Of a stretch of 64,000 bases of DNA, positions 1 through 11,711 are shown in pieces. The notes beneath the pieces are model-generated. The model ran no database searches and was not told the DNA's origin. It saw only the letters and a list, made by a program, of their open reading frames with translations. Numbering within the stretch: position 1 is the first letter of the stretch; each line of letters begins with the position of its first letter. This stretch comes from Siphonodentalium dalli (taxonomy: Eukaryota > Mollusca > Scaphopoda > Gadilida > Siphonodentaliidae), in assembly GCA_032622095.1 (NCBI GenBank), contig CP136066.1, forward strand, positions 185,294,716 through 185,358,715. Direction: 5' to 3'. The translations under genes and the position numbers were made by a program.

Positions 1-614
1 ACCAATGAATCCATTTGGAAGATGAGAAATAATGCTTTCTCACTCCTAGGTATGAACATATTATTTCCAGGATAATTATTTGGTTAAAATAACACAGAAA
101 ATAGCGTGATTTTGAGATTTGTGCACGTTTATATGATTAACACAAAAACTACTACTAGTATAGCACGGCAAAAACGGGAAATTTTACAAAAAAATTCTAT
201 CTCCAAAGCCGTGTTTTTTCGTGAACCTGGGTCAAAACTTTAAATTCGATTTCCCACAAAAATGAAAATATGGAGATGTACATATCTTCTAAGTTGATAA
301 GAAACGCTCTTTATTACTGAACCCATTCAAAAAATGCCGTGATCAAATCATCTCTCAGATATAATTAGATTAGATAATGATTTTTATGTTGCAAAAGTAT
401 TTCAATTTACCTGATCATGATGTAAGATTCCATTTCAGCTGTCAGCCAATCGAACAAACACATGGTAATTCTAACCGACGATGGTGAAACTAAATCGAAA
501 CACTTGGAACGCGAAAATCAATGGTTCAATCGCAGAAATGTTGAAATAGCAAATCCGAGTTCGCGCAACATGCTTGTTCGATCAAAGTGCGTCATGTTGA
601 AAAATAATTAGCAG
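1..614. other. AT-rich spacer, no gene seen
   Basis: No reading frame, RNA gene or clear repeat could be supported here. The sequence is AT-rich with short frames only. It ends at the putative target duplication (607-614) of the hAT-like element that follows. Confidence 0.5.
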
Positions 615-1775
615 CACGGTTGGGGTAATCGTAATCAGTAATCAAAGTAATCGATTACAAAATTTGGAGTAATCGTCTGTAATCAGTAATCATGACATTT
701 CTTGATTACAAGTAATCGTAATCGATTACTTTCAAATGTACCTGTAATCATGATAACATTTTGATTATTTTTACTAAAATATCCATATGGATGGCTATTG
801 GATACTCATAGTCTCATACTGTGGTACTGTGGAGTGTGCAAAGATACAAACAACATATTAGAAAGTTAGTACAATTGTGTCATGTGTTATGTTAGTGGTA
901 CAGTGTGTATGTACATTCTGGCAGTGGACACAGATAACAACACACAATTGTTGAATACGGCATGAATGGCAATAAACTTGTGATACAGACAATTAAATGT
1001 TCGAATATGAATAAATAGGCTGGCCGACTTCAATTAGGATTAAATTGAATTGGGACTGATGCAGACAATGGATGTAGAGTCACACATGTACAATAGGGCT
1101 AATTAACTGAACAAAGCAGGTGTGATGTACATCGGTAGACCTAATTAGCTGGTTTGTCATTTACTGCAGTCATGGAGTTAAGCCTCATTTAATCCTCATC
1201 AGGATTAACAATGGATGATCATCAACTAAATCTTAGTGTTATCTTCATTGTGTTGGGGTATTGAATCTAACAGAACATGCAAATAATTTATAATTGTTTC
1301 TGGTGATATTTTCATAAATATTATGTGTTAGTTTGAATGCATGTAAGAAAATAAAAAATATATTAAAATATATTTACATAAATAAATACACATAAAACAT
1401 AATGTATTCCCAATAAATTGGTGCATAACTTCACGATGAAACCTTTCCAATACATGTAAATGTAAAAAGTTTATTGCATGCTTCCTTCTATTGTTTCAGT
1501 CGTTTCTTGTTTCCATGTTATGAAGTGATGTCTTTATTCAATCAAATTTGATATGTTAATTTGAATTATGTCATTATTTATTCCTATGCATCAAAATGGT
1601 TGGAATCTAACAATTGTAATCAGATGTAATCAAAAAGTAATCGATTACATTTACTAAAGTAATTGTAATCGTAATCGATTACATTGAAAAAATGTAATCA
1701 GTAATCGTAATCATGTAAATCAAAAGTAATTGTAGTCATAATCGATTACATTGGCATGTAATCGCCCCAACCCTG
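615..1775. mobile_element. hAT-like non-autonomous DNA element (about 1.16 kb)
   Basis: The left end reads CACGGTTGGGG and the right end, read inward on the other strand, CAGGGTTGGGG; a CAGGG-type start is common in hAT elements. Subterminal regions (about 625-760 and 1615-1765) are packed with GTAATC and GATTAC words, including GTAATCGATTAC, as expected of transposase-binding repeats. Flanks are ATTAGCAG (607-614) and ATTTAGCAG (1776-1784), a near-perfect 8-bp target duplication with one extra T. The 850-bp interior has no open frame that could encode a transposase, so the copy is non-autonomous. The family is inferred from the termini and the 8-bp duplication only. Confidence 0.7.
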
Positions 1776-1827
1776 ATTTAGCAGTACTTCTCATAATCGT
1801 TCCAATACGAAACACAGGTACAAAAAA

Positions 1828-2357
1828 AGCGGAATAGAAGGGTGAAATTGAGTTTGTGGATGCGGGGTCATTCTATGTGTATGTGTATCTCATAATGCCA
1901 AATCTTAAACTCATTAGCGAATTTCAAAGATACATTTACGAATATAATAAATCGCGCCAGCGACCTGAGCCTGTGCCGCTATAAACTTAATTTTTTTAAA
2001 TATAACTTTAAATTTGCCTGACTTCTACGAAATCTTCTGGTCCCAACGCCTAGATAAAGACTGAGGGGAGTTAAACAAAGTCAAAACAACTCAGTAATCA
2101 TTGTGTAATTAACAAAGAGACAGACTATAAGCCGTAAGAGTAAACGGTAGTCAATTAACACCTTGTCCTTGAATAATGTACGCCTTATAGTGCTGTATAT
2201 ACAGCCAATGTTATGTTCGTTGTTTAGTAGCTTTGTCTTCAAATAATGCTAATAACTAAACAAATAAGTCATCAAAGTTGGAAATAACACACCAATTACA
2301 TAGAATGGATCCCCATGCATCCACAAACCCAATTTCACCCTTCTATTCCGCTTTTTG
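1828..2357. repeat. Inverted-repeat pair, about 42 bp arms
   Basis: The segment 1828-1870, centred on GCGGAATAGAAGGGTG, recurs inverted at 2314-2357. The arms enclose about 440 bp of AT-rich sequence with no gene. It looks like a small TIR element, but no target duplication was identified. Confidence 0.5.
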
Positions 2358-2403
2358 GATCTGCGTTCGTTTATGTTCGTTTGTGTTCGTTGTTTAGTAG
2401 GAC

Positions 2404-2582
2404 CCATATTTACACCCCATTTATTATTCATTTTCATAAAAATTAAATAAAACAAGCCAAAGATGATATGTTTAAAATGTATTAAGCATGAAATTGGCGA
2501 TAGGTTGTTATCAGAGTACGTTATACGGTTATAATTGTGATAGTTACGTTACGCACACGGTATTGCCCAATCGTATTGGGAT
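2404..2582. repeat. Dispersed repeat, copy 1
   Basis: About 165 bp here (for example AAACAAGCCAAAGATGA and ATCAGAGTACGTTATAC) recurs in the same orientation at 42934-43091 with scattered substitutions and a small internal deletion. No coding content; family unknown. Confidence 0.55.
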
Positions 2583-3079
2583 CCGATAATCACCAACAAG
2601 TTGAAGTTCGCTATGGTTCTAATTTCTACCTATAAGTTAATCTTGAATAATAGATCATGCTGCACTTTATTTTACAGCGAGGGTTATAGCACGAGGCGGT
2701 GGTCACTTGAGCAACTCCATCTATTTATACTTACGAAAAAGATGCCCAGCAAAATGCTATTTCTTTGTTAATTTTTCTCGATATGGAAATGTGAAATTAT
2801 GGTCCAAGATAGCGACGGTGTTTTTAGAACGTTAACTTAAATTTTAGTGTGAGCAGGGGTCCACTAAAAGATGTACGCCGAGTCCGATATCTCTCCGAGA
2901 ATATGTATCAGTACTATAAAAAATTAACACAAACCAGCATCATCAGCATGTATAAGCAACAGAATTCAAAATTAACATTTAATCATAAAGAAAGTAAACT
3001 CTAGAATAAAATTTTCCTTCAGAACAGCAATATATAGAACTTCGCTTTCACGTCAAGGGGTCGGTGACGTGGCATGATC

Positions 3080-3200
3080 TCGAGTCTGCGTTGGGGCCCT
3101 TGAGGGCGTCCACCTTGGAATTTCCAACTGCACCCCACCATTGAATCAGGCAAATTCACAGGTTTGCTTTGCATCCCCTCACCCCAATCCCCCATGGCTT
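3080..3200. repeat. Dispersed repeat fragment, copy 1
   Basis: The stretch around GGAATTTCCAACTGCACC followed by CATTGAATCAGGC and TTTGCATCCCC resembles 18650-18790. A shorter match lies inverted near 41470-41500. No gene; probably an old interspersed repeat. Confidence 0.4.
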
Positions 3201-3413
3201 GGGCTTTCAGTTTTAACCAACCGGCACATCACAGGCACCTGAATGGTATGCTGTGCTGAATTAATCAGTAAGCTAGTATTAGTCTTTGCGAATACTAAAA
3301 CTAGTTATCTAATTTCAGTCAAATTCACTCCCTTCGATTTGAGATTCTAAAATTGTATGGTATTTTTGGAATGGACACTGGGATGGACATTTAAAGACAC
3401 AACGGGCCCACAT

Positions 3414-3508
3414 GTCCCCAGAACAAAAATTTACCCCATCCACAATAATACTTAATCCTATAGGATTAATTATTATTGGGGGATGGGGTAAATTTTTGTT
3501 CTGGGGAC
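3414..3508. repeat. Hairpin-forming inverted repeat (about 95 bp)
   Basis: Near-perfect arms beginning GTCCCCAGAACAAAAATTT and ending with the reverse complement flank an AT-rich loop that is itself partly palindromic (AATCCTATAGGATTAAT). It resembles a very short MITE; no gene overlaps it. Confidence 0.6.
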
Positions 3509-3834
3509 TTGTGAACCGTCGTTCGGCCTGGTGTGAGAAAATTTTGAAATCTAAACATGAAAATTTCAAGGGTTTGAAATTTCCTACCTGACACACACCC
3601 AACCTAAGGTTGGAAACTTTCCAACAGTAGGCATACTGCTGGTCATTTCAGTCTATCTATACATCCATAAAATAGCTGAAGTACGGTATGTTTTATCTCC
3701 TATAAATAGTGTTAATGCATTCATCCCGGGAAGATCTGTGGATTCTGTTAGAGAAATGGCAGTTCTCTCTGCTTATAACATGCGCGTATATATGGCTATC
3801 AAACAACATATATAGAACCAATAATTAAATAATT

Positions 3835-3960
3835 GCGCACACTCATAAATAGCTTATTTGTGCTTAAGCGTAATTATATTATTTGTGATTAAGCGCTATT
3901 ATTTGTGTTTAAGCGCTAATAATTGTGCTTAAGCAAAAATAATTGCGCTTAAGCCCAACT
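3835..3960. repeat. Short minisatellite of TGTGCTTAAGCG-type units
   Basis: About five imperfect units of 22-25 bp, each containing TTTGTG followed by TTAAGC. A lone related word (ATTTGCGCTTAGG) occurs near 5550. Confidence 0.55.
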
Positions 3961-4049
3961 AAATATTGAAAGATGATTTGGCCTTCCATACATTTGTGCC
4001 CTTTATCCACGATTCTTAAAGATGATTATAAAAGGTCAGCTGACCACAG

Positions 4050-5269
4050 TGTCCCCCGAAAAAGTGGCAAGTCGATGCCGCTTTGTTAAAGAATTTTTTT
4101 TAAATGTTGAAATTTTCTAAGTCGAAAAGGGTTAATAACTCCGTTAAAAATATTTTTTCCGTCCTCTATATACATGTTGCACTTCTCCAATATGTGGATA
4201 ACAATACTCTGAAGTTACAAATATCTACAATAAAATCTGTAGGAGGAGTTGATTACACCATGAAGGTTAATAAGGTTAATAACTCTGTCAAAAAAAAAAA
4301 ATTCCGTCATCTATATACATGTTGCACATCTTCAATATATGGGCAACAATATTCTGAAGTTTCAAATCTCTCGGATGAAATCTGTAGGAGGAGATGATTA
4401 CACCATGAAGGTACCCTCATACAGAAAATTATAAAAAATGTTGAAATATTCTAAGTCGAAAAGGGTTAATAACTCTGTCAAAAAATAATAATTCCGTCAT
4501 CTATATACATGTTACACATCTTCAATATATGGGCAACAATATTCTGAAGTTTCAAATCTCTAGGATGAAAACTGTGGGAGGAGTTGATTACACCATGAAG
4601 GTACCCTCATACAGAAAATTATAAAATATGTTGAAATTTTCTAAGTCGAAAAGGGTTAATAACTCTGTCAAAATATAATTTTTCCGTCCTCTATATACAT
4701 GTTGCACATCTTCAATATATGGGCAACAATATTCTGAAGTTTCAAATCTCTAGGATGAAAACTGTGGGAGGAGTTGATTACACCATGAAGGTACCCTCAT
4801 ACAGAAAATTATAAAATATGTTGAAATTTTCTAAGTCGAAAAGGGTTAATAACTCTGTCAAAATATAATTTTTCCGTCCTCTATATACATGTTGCACATC
4901 TTCAATATATGGGCAACAATATTCTGAAGTTTCAAATCTCTAGGATGATAACTGTGGGAGGAGTTGATTACACCATGAAGGTACCCTCATACTGAAAATT
5001 ATAAAAAATGTTGACATTTTCTAAGTCGAAAAGGGTTAATAACTCTGTCAAAAAATAATTTTTCCGTCATCTATATACATGTTGCACATCTTCAATATAT
5101 GGGCAACAATATTCTGAAGTTTCAAATCTCTGGGATGAAATCTGTAGGAGGAGATGATTACACCATGAAGGTACTCAAAAGTGTGACGGACGGACGGACG
5201 GACGGACGGACGAACGGACGGACGGACCCCGTTTCTATAGTCCCCCGAAAATAAAAATTTTGGGGGACA
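4050..5269. mobile_element. TIR element carrying a 190-bp tandem array
   Basis: The ends are TGTCCCCCGAAAA (4050-4062) and TTTTGGGGGACA (5258-5269), a short terminal inverted repeat. Between them are about six units; the anchor GTCGAAAAGGGTTAATA recurs at 4455, 4645, 4835 and 5025, an exact 190-bp period, and the first unit is shortened. Units contain ACACCATGAAGGTACCCTC and CTATATACATGTTGCAC. The array ends in a GACG microsatellite. Short open frames inside (for example 4104-4397) simply follow the repeat and are not taken as genes. No transposase is present. Confidence 0.65.
5180..5228. repeat. GACG tetranucleotide microsatellite
   Basis: Eleven or so GACG units with one GAAC interruption, at the right side of the 4050-5269 element just before its TIR. 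Confidence 0.85.
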
Positions 5270-5818
5270 AATATACGTTGTCGGGCGTCACATCATTCGT
5301 TTACGGTCAATAACTGGAATATTGGATGATATAAGATAACAAAAGATGTATTAGAACCTCATCTCCTCACTTATATCATGCCATGAATAAGCGATTAAAT
5401 CGGCTTAATTTGATTGAGTTAGTGTTTATGTTGGCTAATTCATTGTGAAGTCAGCAACTTAATTTGATTGAAATATAGTGTGGTGTTTATGTAGGCTAAT
5501 TAGTGAGTCCTGCAGGGCGTATTGCGCTGGAGCTCAAATAACCCCTATTATTTGCGCTTAGGTTCAAATCAGTATTAAATCTCACAACGGCCACACATGC
5601 CGAATGTCAACTATTATGTTGATATTTCAATTTCCAAAACACTGAAACACCTGCCATTAAATCCATTTTTAAACACTACGCTCTATAATGGTTACCTGTG
5701 AGACAGACCAATACAATCATTAGCCACGTTGTTATTGCGGACGAATAATCTCCGATTTACCTCGTGCTTTTTTATTGCAAGGTTAACGATAAAATCAGTA
5801 TATATTACCTCTTCCACA
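5270..5818. other. Upstream region of OTC
   Basis: AT-rich, no other gene. The OTC frame stays open for about 90 bp upstream of its first ATG but contains no earlier ATG. No convincing TATA box or initiator could be assigned by eye, and no splice site that would clearly add an upstream coding exon was found. Confidence 0.4.
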
Positions 5819-6898
5819 ATGTCGTTTGGGAAGTTAGTGTATTGTCGGTCCTTCGTGCCAACGTTGAGTAAACTGACAGTAGCTCAAACAACCACATATG
5901 TTTGCAACAAACACCAATATTCAAGTTCAACGTCTTCGGGTTTGGTCGGTAAAGACTTTCTTACCTTGAAAATGTTCAATCCTGATGAGATAGAGCAGTT
6001 TTTGTGGACATCCTTGGATTTGAAACGCAGAATAAAACAAAACAATGAAGAATTTGGACCACTCAGAGGAAAGTCAGTTGCCACCATATTTCAAAAAAGG
6101 AGTACAAGAACAAGATTATCCACGGAAACCGGGGTTGGTTTACTTGGTGGTCAGTCTATCTTTCTTGGTCCGGCTGATGTTCACATTGGTGTTACAGAAT
6201 CGATCAAAGACTCGGCTAGGGTCATCTCACGCATGACTGACATGATGTTAGCAAGAGTCCATGGTCATGAGATTATTGAGGAATTGGCAGCTGAATCGGA
6301 CAAGCCAGTAATAAATGGTTTGTCAGATTTATACCATCCATTACAAACACTAGCTGACTTGGTCACATTACAGGAACATTTTGGAAGCCTTCGAGGTCTT
6401 AAACTTGCTTGGGTTGGAGATGGAAACAACATAATCCATTCCCTTATGATGGGCTGCTGTAAACTTGGTATTGAATTGAGAGTGGCAACTCCTCAGGGTT
6501 ATGAAGTTGATTACAATGTGTTGCAAGATGCTAAGCAATATGCGCAGGAGTTTGGGTCTGTCCTGCATACAACAAATGATCCCCGTGAAGCAGTCAATAA
6601 TGCTGATGTTATTGTCACAGACACATGGGTTAGTATGGGATGGGAAGAAGAAAGGCAGAGGCGGATTCAAGATTTTGAAGGATACCAGGTGAACAAAACG
6701 CTGACGTCTGCAGCATCAAAGGACTGGGTGTTCCTGCATTGTTTGCCTCGAAAGCAAGAAGAGGTTTCAGATGAAACTTTTTATGCTAAGAACTCTCTTG
6801 TCTGGCAGGAAGCAGAAAACAGGAAATGGACAGTAATGGCTGTTATGTTACATCTACTCACAGATTATCAACCACAGTCACCGAAGCCAAAATTCTAA
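5819..6898 (+). CDS. OTC: Ornithine carbamoyltransferase, mitochondrial, intronless
   Basis: Makes citrulline from carbamoyl phosphate and ornithine, normally in the mitochondrial matrix (arginine synthesis / urea cycle). The 359-residue frame is close to the 354 residues of the human enzyme. The carbamoyl-phosphate motif STRTR is at residues 95-99, HPLQ at 173-176, the WVGDGNN loop at 198-204, the ornithine-loop DTWVSMG at 268-274 and the catalytic HCLP at 307-310. Residues 1-45 contain no acidic residue and are rich in Ser, Thr and basic residues, as expected of a mitochondrial targeting peptide. ATG 5819 is the first ATG in a frame that is open further upstream, so it is chosen. The whole enzyme lies in one exon, whereas vertebrate OTC has ten exons; this suggests a retrocopy or complete intron loss. 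No stop or frameshift is seen, so it is probably functional. Candidate poly(A) signals are ATTAAA at 7238-7243 and AATAAA at 7834-7839. Confidence 0.95.
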   Translation: MSFGKLVYCRSFVPTLSKLTVAQTTTYVCNKHQYSSSTSSGLVGKDFLTLKMFNPDEIEQFLWTSLDLKRRIKQNNEEFGPLRGKSVATIFQKRSTRTRLSTETGVGLLGGQSIFLGPADVHIGVTESIKDSARVISRMTDMMLARVHGHEIIEELAAESDKPVINGLSDLYHPLQTLADLVTLQEHFGSLRGLKLAWVGDGNNIIHSLMMGCCKLGIELRVATPQGYEVDYNVLQDAKQYAQEFGSVLHTTNDPREAVNNADVIVTDTWVSMGWEEERQRRIQDFEGYQVNKTLTSAASKDWVFLHCLPRKQEEVSDETFYAKNSLVWQEAENRKWTVMAVMLHLLTDYQPQSPKPKF

Positions 6899-7860
6899 CC
6901 AGATCAGACAATATGTAAATGGCATGTGTTCATTGTGTTGAAGTGACTTGGGAATAATATAATCCTACTGTGCCAGTATATATGTGCGATATATATATGT
7001 ACATGTATGGAATTGTATTTTAATCAGTATTTTTTCTGGATAGGAAGTCTCATAGTTTGACTATAGATGTCTTATGTATCAAGTTGACAATGTTAAGGAT
7101 GGCGAGTTAAAATTGTCCTTGAAGAAGAGACCATGACATCAATTCATTGATATGAATTTTTAAATCACTCATTCAATAAGCATCCCAAATCGCATTCAAA
7201 CTTTATGACATACATGTATATAACCAGATGATTTTATATTAAACCTATATCTCTACTTAAGAGTGTATTATATTATTCTAACTACTATATAACTGTCCAG
7301 TTTGAACAAATTCACCCCACCCCACCCATATCATCACACCAGGGGATGGGGAAATCACAGTTAATGCCAATTGAGGGGTAGATATCCAGCGGCAGTGTCT
7401 ATTTGCCACCACATATGCATGATTCATCTACATATGTAAGAATCACGTGTGACTGGACTATCCAAGAACAATATCATTATCATTCTACATTAATAATTGA
7501 GCAGTTTGGGGTGCTGGATGGGATCAGATAGATCATGCCATGAATCTCTACCTGAGCTGCGCCTGTGGAGGTCACATGCCCCCAGTGAAAAAAAGCAGTG
7601 AAATTTCTTACCTGTTCTAACAGGGAACTTTATAATATTGCACAAACAAGTTGCAAGGCAGAGCTAATATTTCTTTGTTAATACTTGTTCCTCAATAATC
7701 AACTTCACAGAAGGGGTAATCCCAGCTCTAGGTTACATGGTTTTTTTTGTGAGCCGATATCGAAATATATATATATATATATAATACTTTATTTCAGACT
7801 AAGAAGTCCATATTTGTAAATGCTAAAATTTCAAATAAATCTGAATTTTCTACACACACT
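6899..7860. other. 3' region of OTC and spacer
   Basis: Probable OTC 3' UTR followed by AT-rich spacer. Contains candidate poly(A) signals (7238-7243, 7834-7839) and an AT dinucleotide run at about 7764-7783. No other gene seen. Confidence 0.45.
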
Positions 7861-8300
7861 TTACATATACAATAAATTTCGCCAATGGTTATATAAATTA
7901 GATGTGTATGTAATATCTGAATTAGCAATTGCAGAGAGTATATAATTGTTGGATTCATTCACACGTTCCCAGAAACCAAACACAAACTTTCTCCTTAGCA
8001 TATCAAGTGTCATCACACAGTCAGAAACAAACATTCCACTCGCACTACATCTTCTATCATAACCCATACACAGTCTATACGCGTTATTGTAGCATACTTT
8101 CAGTTTTGTTAAAGTTTTTCTTTTGAATAACACCCACAGATGAGAGCAATATAGTGGGGTGATGTATCGTTGAAAGAGGAACGAAATAAACATTGAATTA
8201 ATTACCCAGCAGAAATTCCATGATTGTAATCGACGCAAAGCAAACTCGCTCATGCGTAAATTAAATCCTGCAATCCGGAGCTGGGACCTTCTTCGACAAA
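7861..8300 (-). pseudogene. LINE ORF2 C-terminal fragment
   Basis: The minus-strand frame contains ITPLYCSHLWVLF, then LKVCYNNAYRLCMGYDRR, CSASGMFVSD and LRRKFVFGFWERV. This is the thumb/C-terminal pattern of non-LTR retrotransposon reverse transcriptases (a YCS-LW motif, then N-A-R, then CSAS-MFV). The catalytic FADD region and endonuclease are absent, so this is a 5'-truncated remnant. The frame continues to 8388 with an N-terminal stretch that is not recognised and may be unrelated. A second fragment of the same kind lies at 18164-18420. Confidence 0.65.
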
Positions 8301-8835
8301 TCGTGGGTTGAAGGAGAAGATCACTCGGTCTTTTCGACCATCCCGAGCGCTTCGCGCCCACCCACTCTCTCGTGGGATCTTCACGCACAGTGAACTGTGA
8401 AATACATTATTAAGTTCAATAGTTTTATTGCCTTCGTCAAGAAAATATATGACATACAAGACAAAAGGAATAGCTGTTCTACCTCAGAAATATATTACCT
8501 GTAATGTATTTTTTTCAATGGTATAAACTTCCCTGTCACACCACGAAAAAGTTCCCATGAAGTTCTGAACTGGTGAAGTAGGATGTCTACGAGCGTAGCT
8601 TTAGAGTATAGAGATACATGTACATGGCATGGTCTAAAGTATGCTATAAACTATCGCTTGATGTCTAGAAGGAAGAGGTGTACACCATGATATCCCCGTG
8701 TTTACATTTTGCGTCACTGTGTGTATAGTACGCCTGTCGCTCAGACAGGGCCAATCGTTTTATGGGGCTGAAGCCATATTATGCCGATGAGGTTCCATGA
8801 CGATGATAACTGAGTCAGGCCATGCCTTTATTAAT

Positions 8836-9095
8836 TTAAAGGTACTCAATCCGATCAGACGCTCCTAAATTACTATTTCTTTGGCTTCGGGGGGTAAACA
8901 ATATTTGATTAGAGTCGAGGAACCCACCCGTCAAACCTCGAGATCGAGTGATCAGATATCGTTTTTTGAAGTTTGTTATTTCTCGAGATGTGTAGTAATA
9001 TGTGGCCCAGAAACACGTGGTCAAACGAAGGGTCTCGGAGAAAATTGCGGATGAAGATGGATAACTCTAAAATCAAGTGGTATTACGGTCAAATT
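8836..9095. repeat. Dispersed repeat arm, copy 1
   Basis: The segment starting near TCCGATCAGACGCTCC and running through GAGGAACCCACCCGTCAAAC matches the left half of the inverted-repeat element at 13722-14000. Here only one arm plus some interior is present. Confidence 0.55.
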
Positions 9096-9342
9096 TCGTG
9101 ATATTTTAGTGATAATACGGCATTATTTTGTTGAACAAAATGTTAATAAATAATAAGTTTTGGGAAATTAGATACCATAGTTGACAGCGGTTAGCATTAT
9201 TTTGTTGCAATAAATCGATTCTGATAACTAAAGCGTATTTTTGTAGAAATGTTGTATCTAAGCGGTATCTCTGATCAAGTTCACGTAGAAATGATTTCAG
9301 GGATAAGGTATCGGGGTCAATTTGGTTTTGTATATGTAATAT

Positions 9343-9624
9343 TTAAGCAATGTCAGTAATAACTTTTTGACACTGAAATTTTGCTGGCGGGGAAGGCCGA
9401 AAATTATATTGATACGAGTGATAGAGATGCATGTCCAGCTTGTGTTTATCCAGCCATTTGTGTGGGTCATTTATGAATAGTTTTACGGCAGAGCATTCAT
9501 AGAATATGTGGGCAATGTTCTCAGGTAAATTACACCGGTTACAGTAATCGTCTACAGATATCTTCATAAGAAATAGCAACCTTTTGGTTCCCAAAATACG
9601 TGTAGTTATCCGATATGAAACCAT
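9343..9624 (-). pseudogene. LINE ORF2 C-terminal zinc-binding (zf-RVT-like) fragment
   Basis: The minus-strand frame reads LGTKRLLFLMKI, then CNRCNLPENIAHIFYEC. The C-x2-C ... H-x4-C spacing after a K/R-rich helix matches the zinc-binding domain at the C-terminus of many non-LTR retrotransposon polymerases. It stands alone about 1 kb from the other fragment, so it is treated as decayed transposon sequence rather than a gene. Confidence 0.6.
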
Positions 9625-9880
9625 TGTTGTTGTTGTATCTTGATGGCATGGTACCGTCTGATCAGATTGCGTACCTTTAATATGTTAATTGAAAAACAAA
9701 TTCTATCGCCACTTAAAATTATAAAAGAAAGACTATTGTTAGGAAACATATCTATTCTACAGGTATCACATTTGCCCCATCTTTCGCAGCCAAATATAAC
9801 TTACTCAATAAAACCGTCGATTATACTGGCTCATATTTGAAATTTCAATCTTCCCATGAATGCTGACCACGATATCAAGT

Positions 9881-10251
9881 TAGTGGACGTTCAGACAACC
9901 ACGATTCAATCGTAAGTGGAAGGATTTCCGTCGTAGGAAGTAACCGTTAGTTAGACTGCGCATGCTCACGTCAAAATCGCAAGTAAAACATAATGTCAAG
10001 CATTGTTTGATTTTAGATTCGAAATCGTGGCGTATCCTTCGATACCTCCACTTGCGACGTCATCGCAGTCGTGTGTACGTAAAAATTGTGGCTGGAAAGA
10101 TCGCAGGGTATATAGTCAATCACATTAGTACGAACATCCTAGGATATCATAATGCACGTGACATCGCAATCGTGTGAACAAACTACCACGATCTCGTCGG
10201 GCCCGATTCCTCCACTTACGATTGTATCGTGGTCGTCCGAACGTTCACGTA
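9881..10251. mobile_element. TIR element / MITE (371 bp)
   Basis: Arms of about 47 bp (left TAGTGGACGTTCAGACAACC, right ending GGTCGTCCGAACGTTCACGT) are imperfect inverted copies containing ACGATTNAATCGTAAGTGG-like sequence. No coding content. It lies 20 bp from the next element. Confidence 0.6.
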
Positions 10252-10270
10252 ATGAGGTAAATTGTCCAAT

Positions 10271-10670
10271 TTAACCCTTTACCCAACAGAAGGGCCCTGT
10301 GCCAATGCATTCTCTTATATATGCGAGTCGACCATAGGTCGCCTCGCATATATAAGAGAATGCATTGGCTTAACACATTAAAAATTATAAAATTGTTAAA
10401 GAATGTAAGAAAAAATGGTAAAAAGTGTTTAAAAAAGAGTTTTTTTAGGCCAATGCATTCTCTTATATATGCGAGGCGACCTATGGTCGACTCGCATATA
10501 TAAGAGAATGCATTGGCACAGGGCATAACTGCAACTATCACAATGTGGTCAAGGAGCCGATTCCAATGATATCCATATTTGTATGGTTCTATTGAGACAG
10601 ACCGAAGATATTTTAGGCTGTTGAAGCTTTATTTGGCCGGTTTTGGCCGGTTTGTTGGGTAAAGGGTTAA
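10271..10670. mobile_element. piggyBac-like MITE, copy 1 (392 bp plus TTAA flanks)
   Basis: TTAA at 10271-10274 and 10667-10670 flank an element starting CCCTTTACCCAACA and ending TGTTGGGTAAAGGG. TTAA target duplications with CCC-type ends are the hallmark of piggyBac elements. Inside are two near-perfect 66-bp palindromes (about 10301-10366 and 10450-10516) built on CCAATGCATTCTCTTATATA. No transposase. Confidence 0.8.
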
Positions 10671-11711
10671 CCCTGAAACAAGTTCGATACGTCATTACCA
10701 CAGTGCATACGGTAGATTGTCTAACTGTAATCTTATTATGGGTGTGGTATAACTGTGATGTACTTTATATTTTTGTTGTAATCACCGAGTACAACGACTG
10801 ATAACAACATACCTATACTAATAGACACGATATACAGCCAAGATATAGCGTTACTTTAGCCCCATGTCCTTAAAGACATATTATGTACTTGTATGGGTAT
10901 GTGAAACTGATAAGTTAGCATTCAGGCGCTATGTCAACTGGAGGAATGTAGCATTTTAGTAATATAGCGCCGAATATTTCAAGCAAATCGACGTATACCA
11001 CTCCATATAAATCATCGTCTGAACCACCCTCAATTGTAAATATTTACTTCTCGATTCGGGACGCAACCATCTGCGATAAACTAACGAAAACGATTTCACC
11101 TTCGAGAATCACTGTAATTAATTAATATATGAGAATGACGATGTGTGTTGCCAATTTGAATATAATATTTCTAAAAAAAAATACTTTGAGCAAGATTATT
11201 CTCCATTTCTATTTGATCACCATACCGTAGTGCTTCACATCACTTTAACGGGTGTAGTACACAAACGGAATAACGCAAACACGTAAAGTCGTTTTTGTTT
11301 CGGGGGTTTTGTATTCGGTATATGCAAACGCACATTTCGCATGCAAGTGATTTAGCAAACACAAACTTGGCAACTTCGAGTTATGCCTGTCAGAATAACT
11401 CCAGTTGTACCGGTATTGGAACCACAAAGTAAAAAGTTCCGTAAACAATAACGTACAAAACATGAAAAATACAAGAAAGACGTGGACAAACATCTCACAT
11501 GATATTCACTAGATGGGAAGGATGTTCTATGTGTGATATTCAGGAGGATAGTTCAAAATTCATGAAGATAGTTCCATTAGAAGTTTCATTATGTTCTTCG
11601 CATTTTGAGGAACAATGAAGAGACCTTAGCAACGGAGAACTCAAAACTAATTATGCATGTGAGAGACGAAAACATGCATGGAAAACAAACAAGATTGTCG
11701 ATCGAACATTA
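10671..11711. other. Spacer without recognised features
   Basis: AT-rich sequence with short frames in all phases. No domain, tandem repeat or strong inverted repeat noticed. Confidence 0.4.

Noticed and set aside
5729-5818. N-terminal extension of OTC by 30 residues
   Set aside because: The frame is open but starts with TTG and contains no ATG; the ATG at 5819 gives a normal mitochondrial leader and family-typical length.
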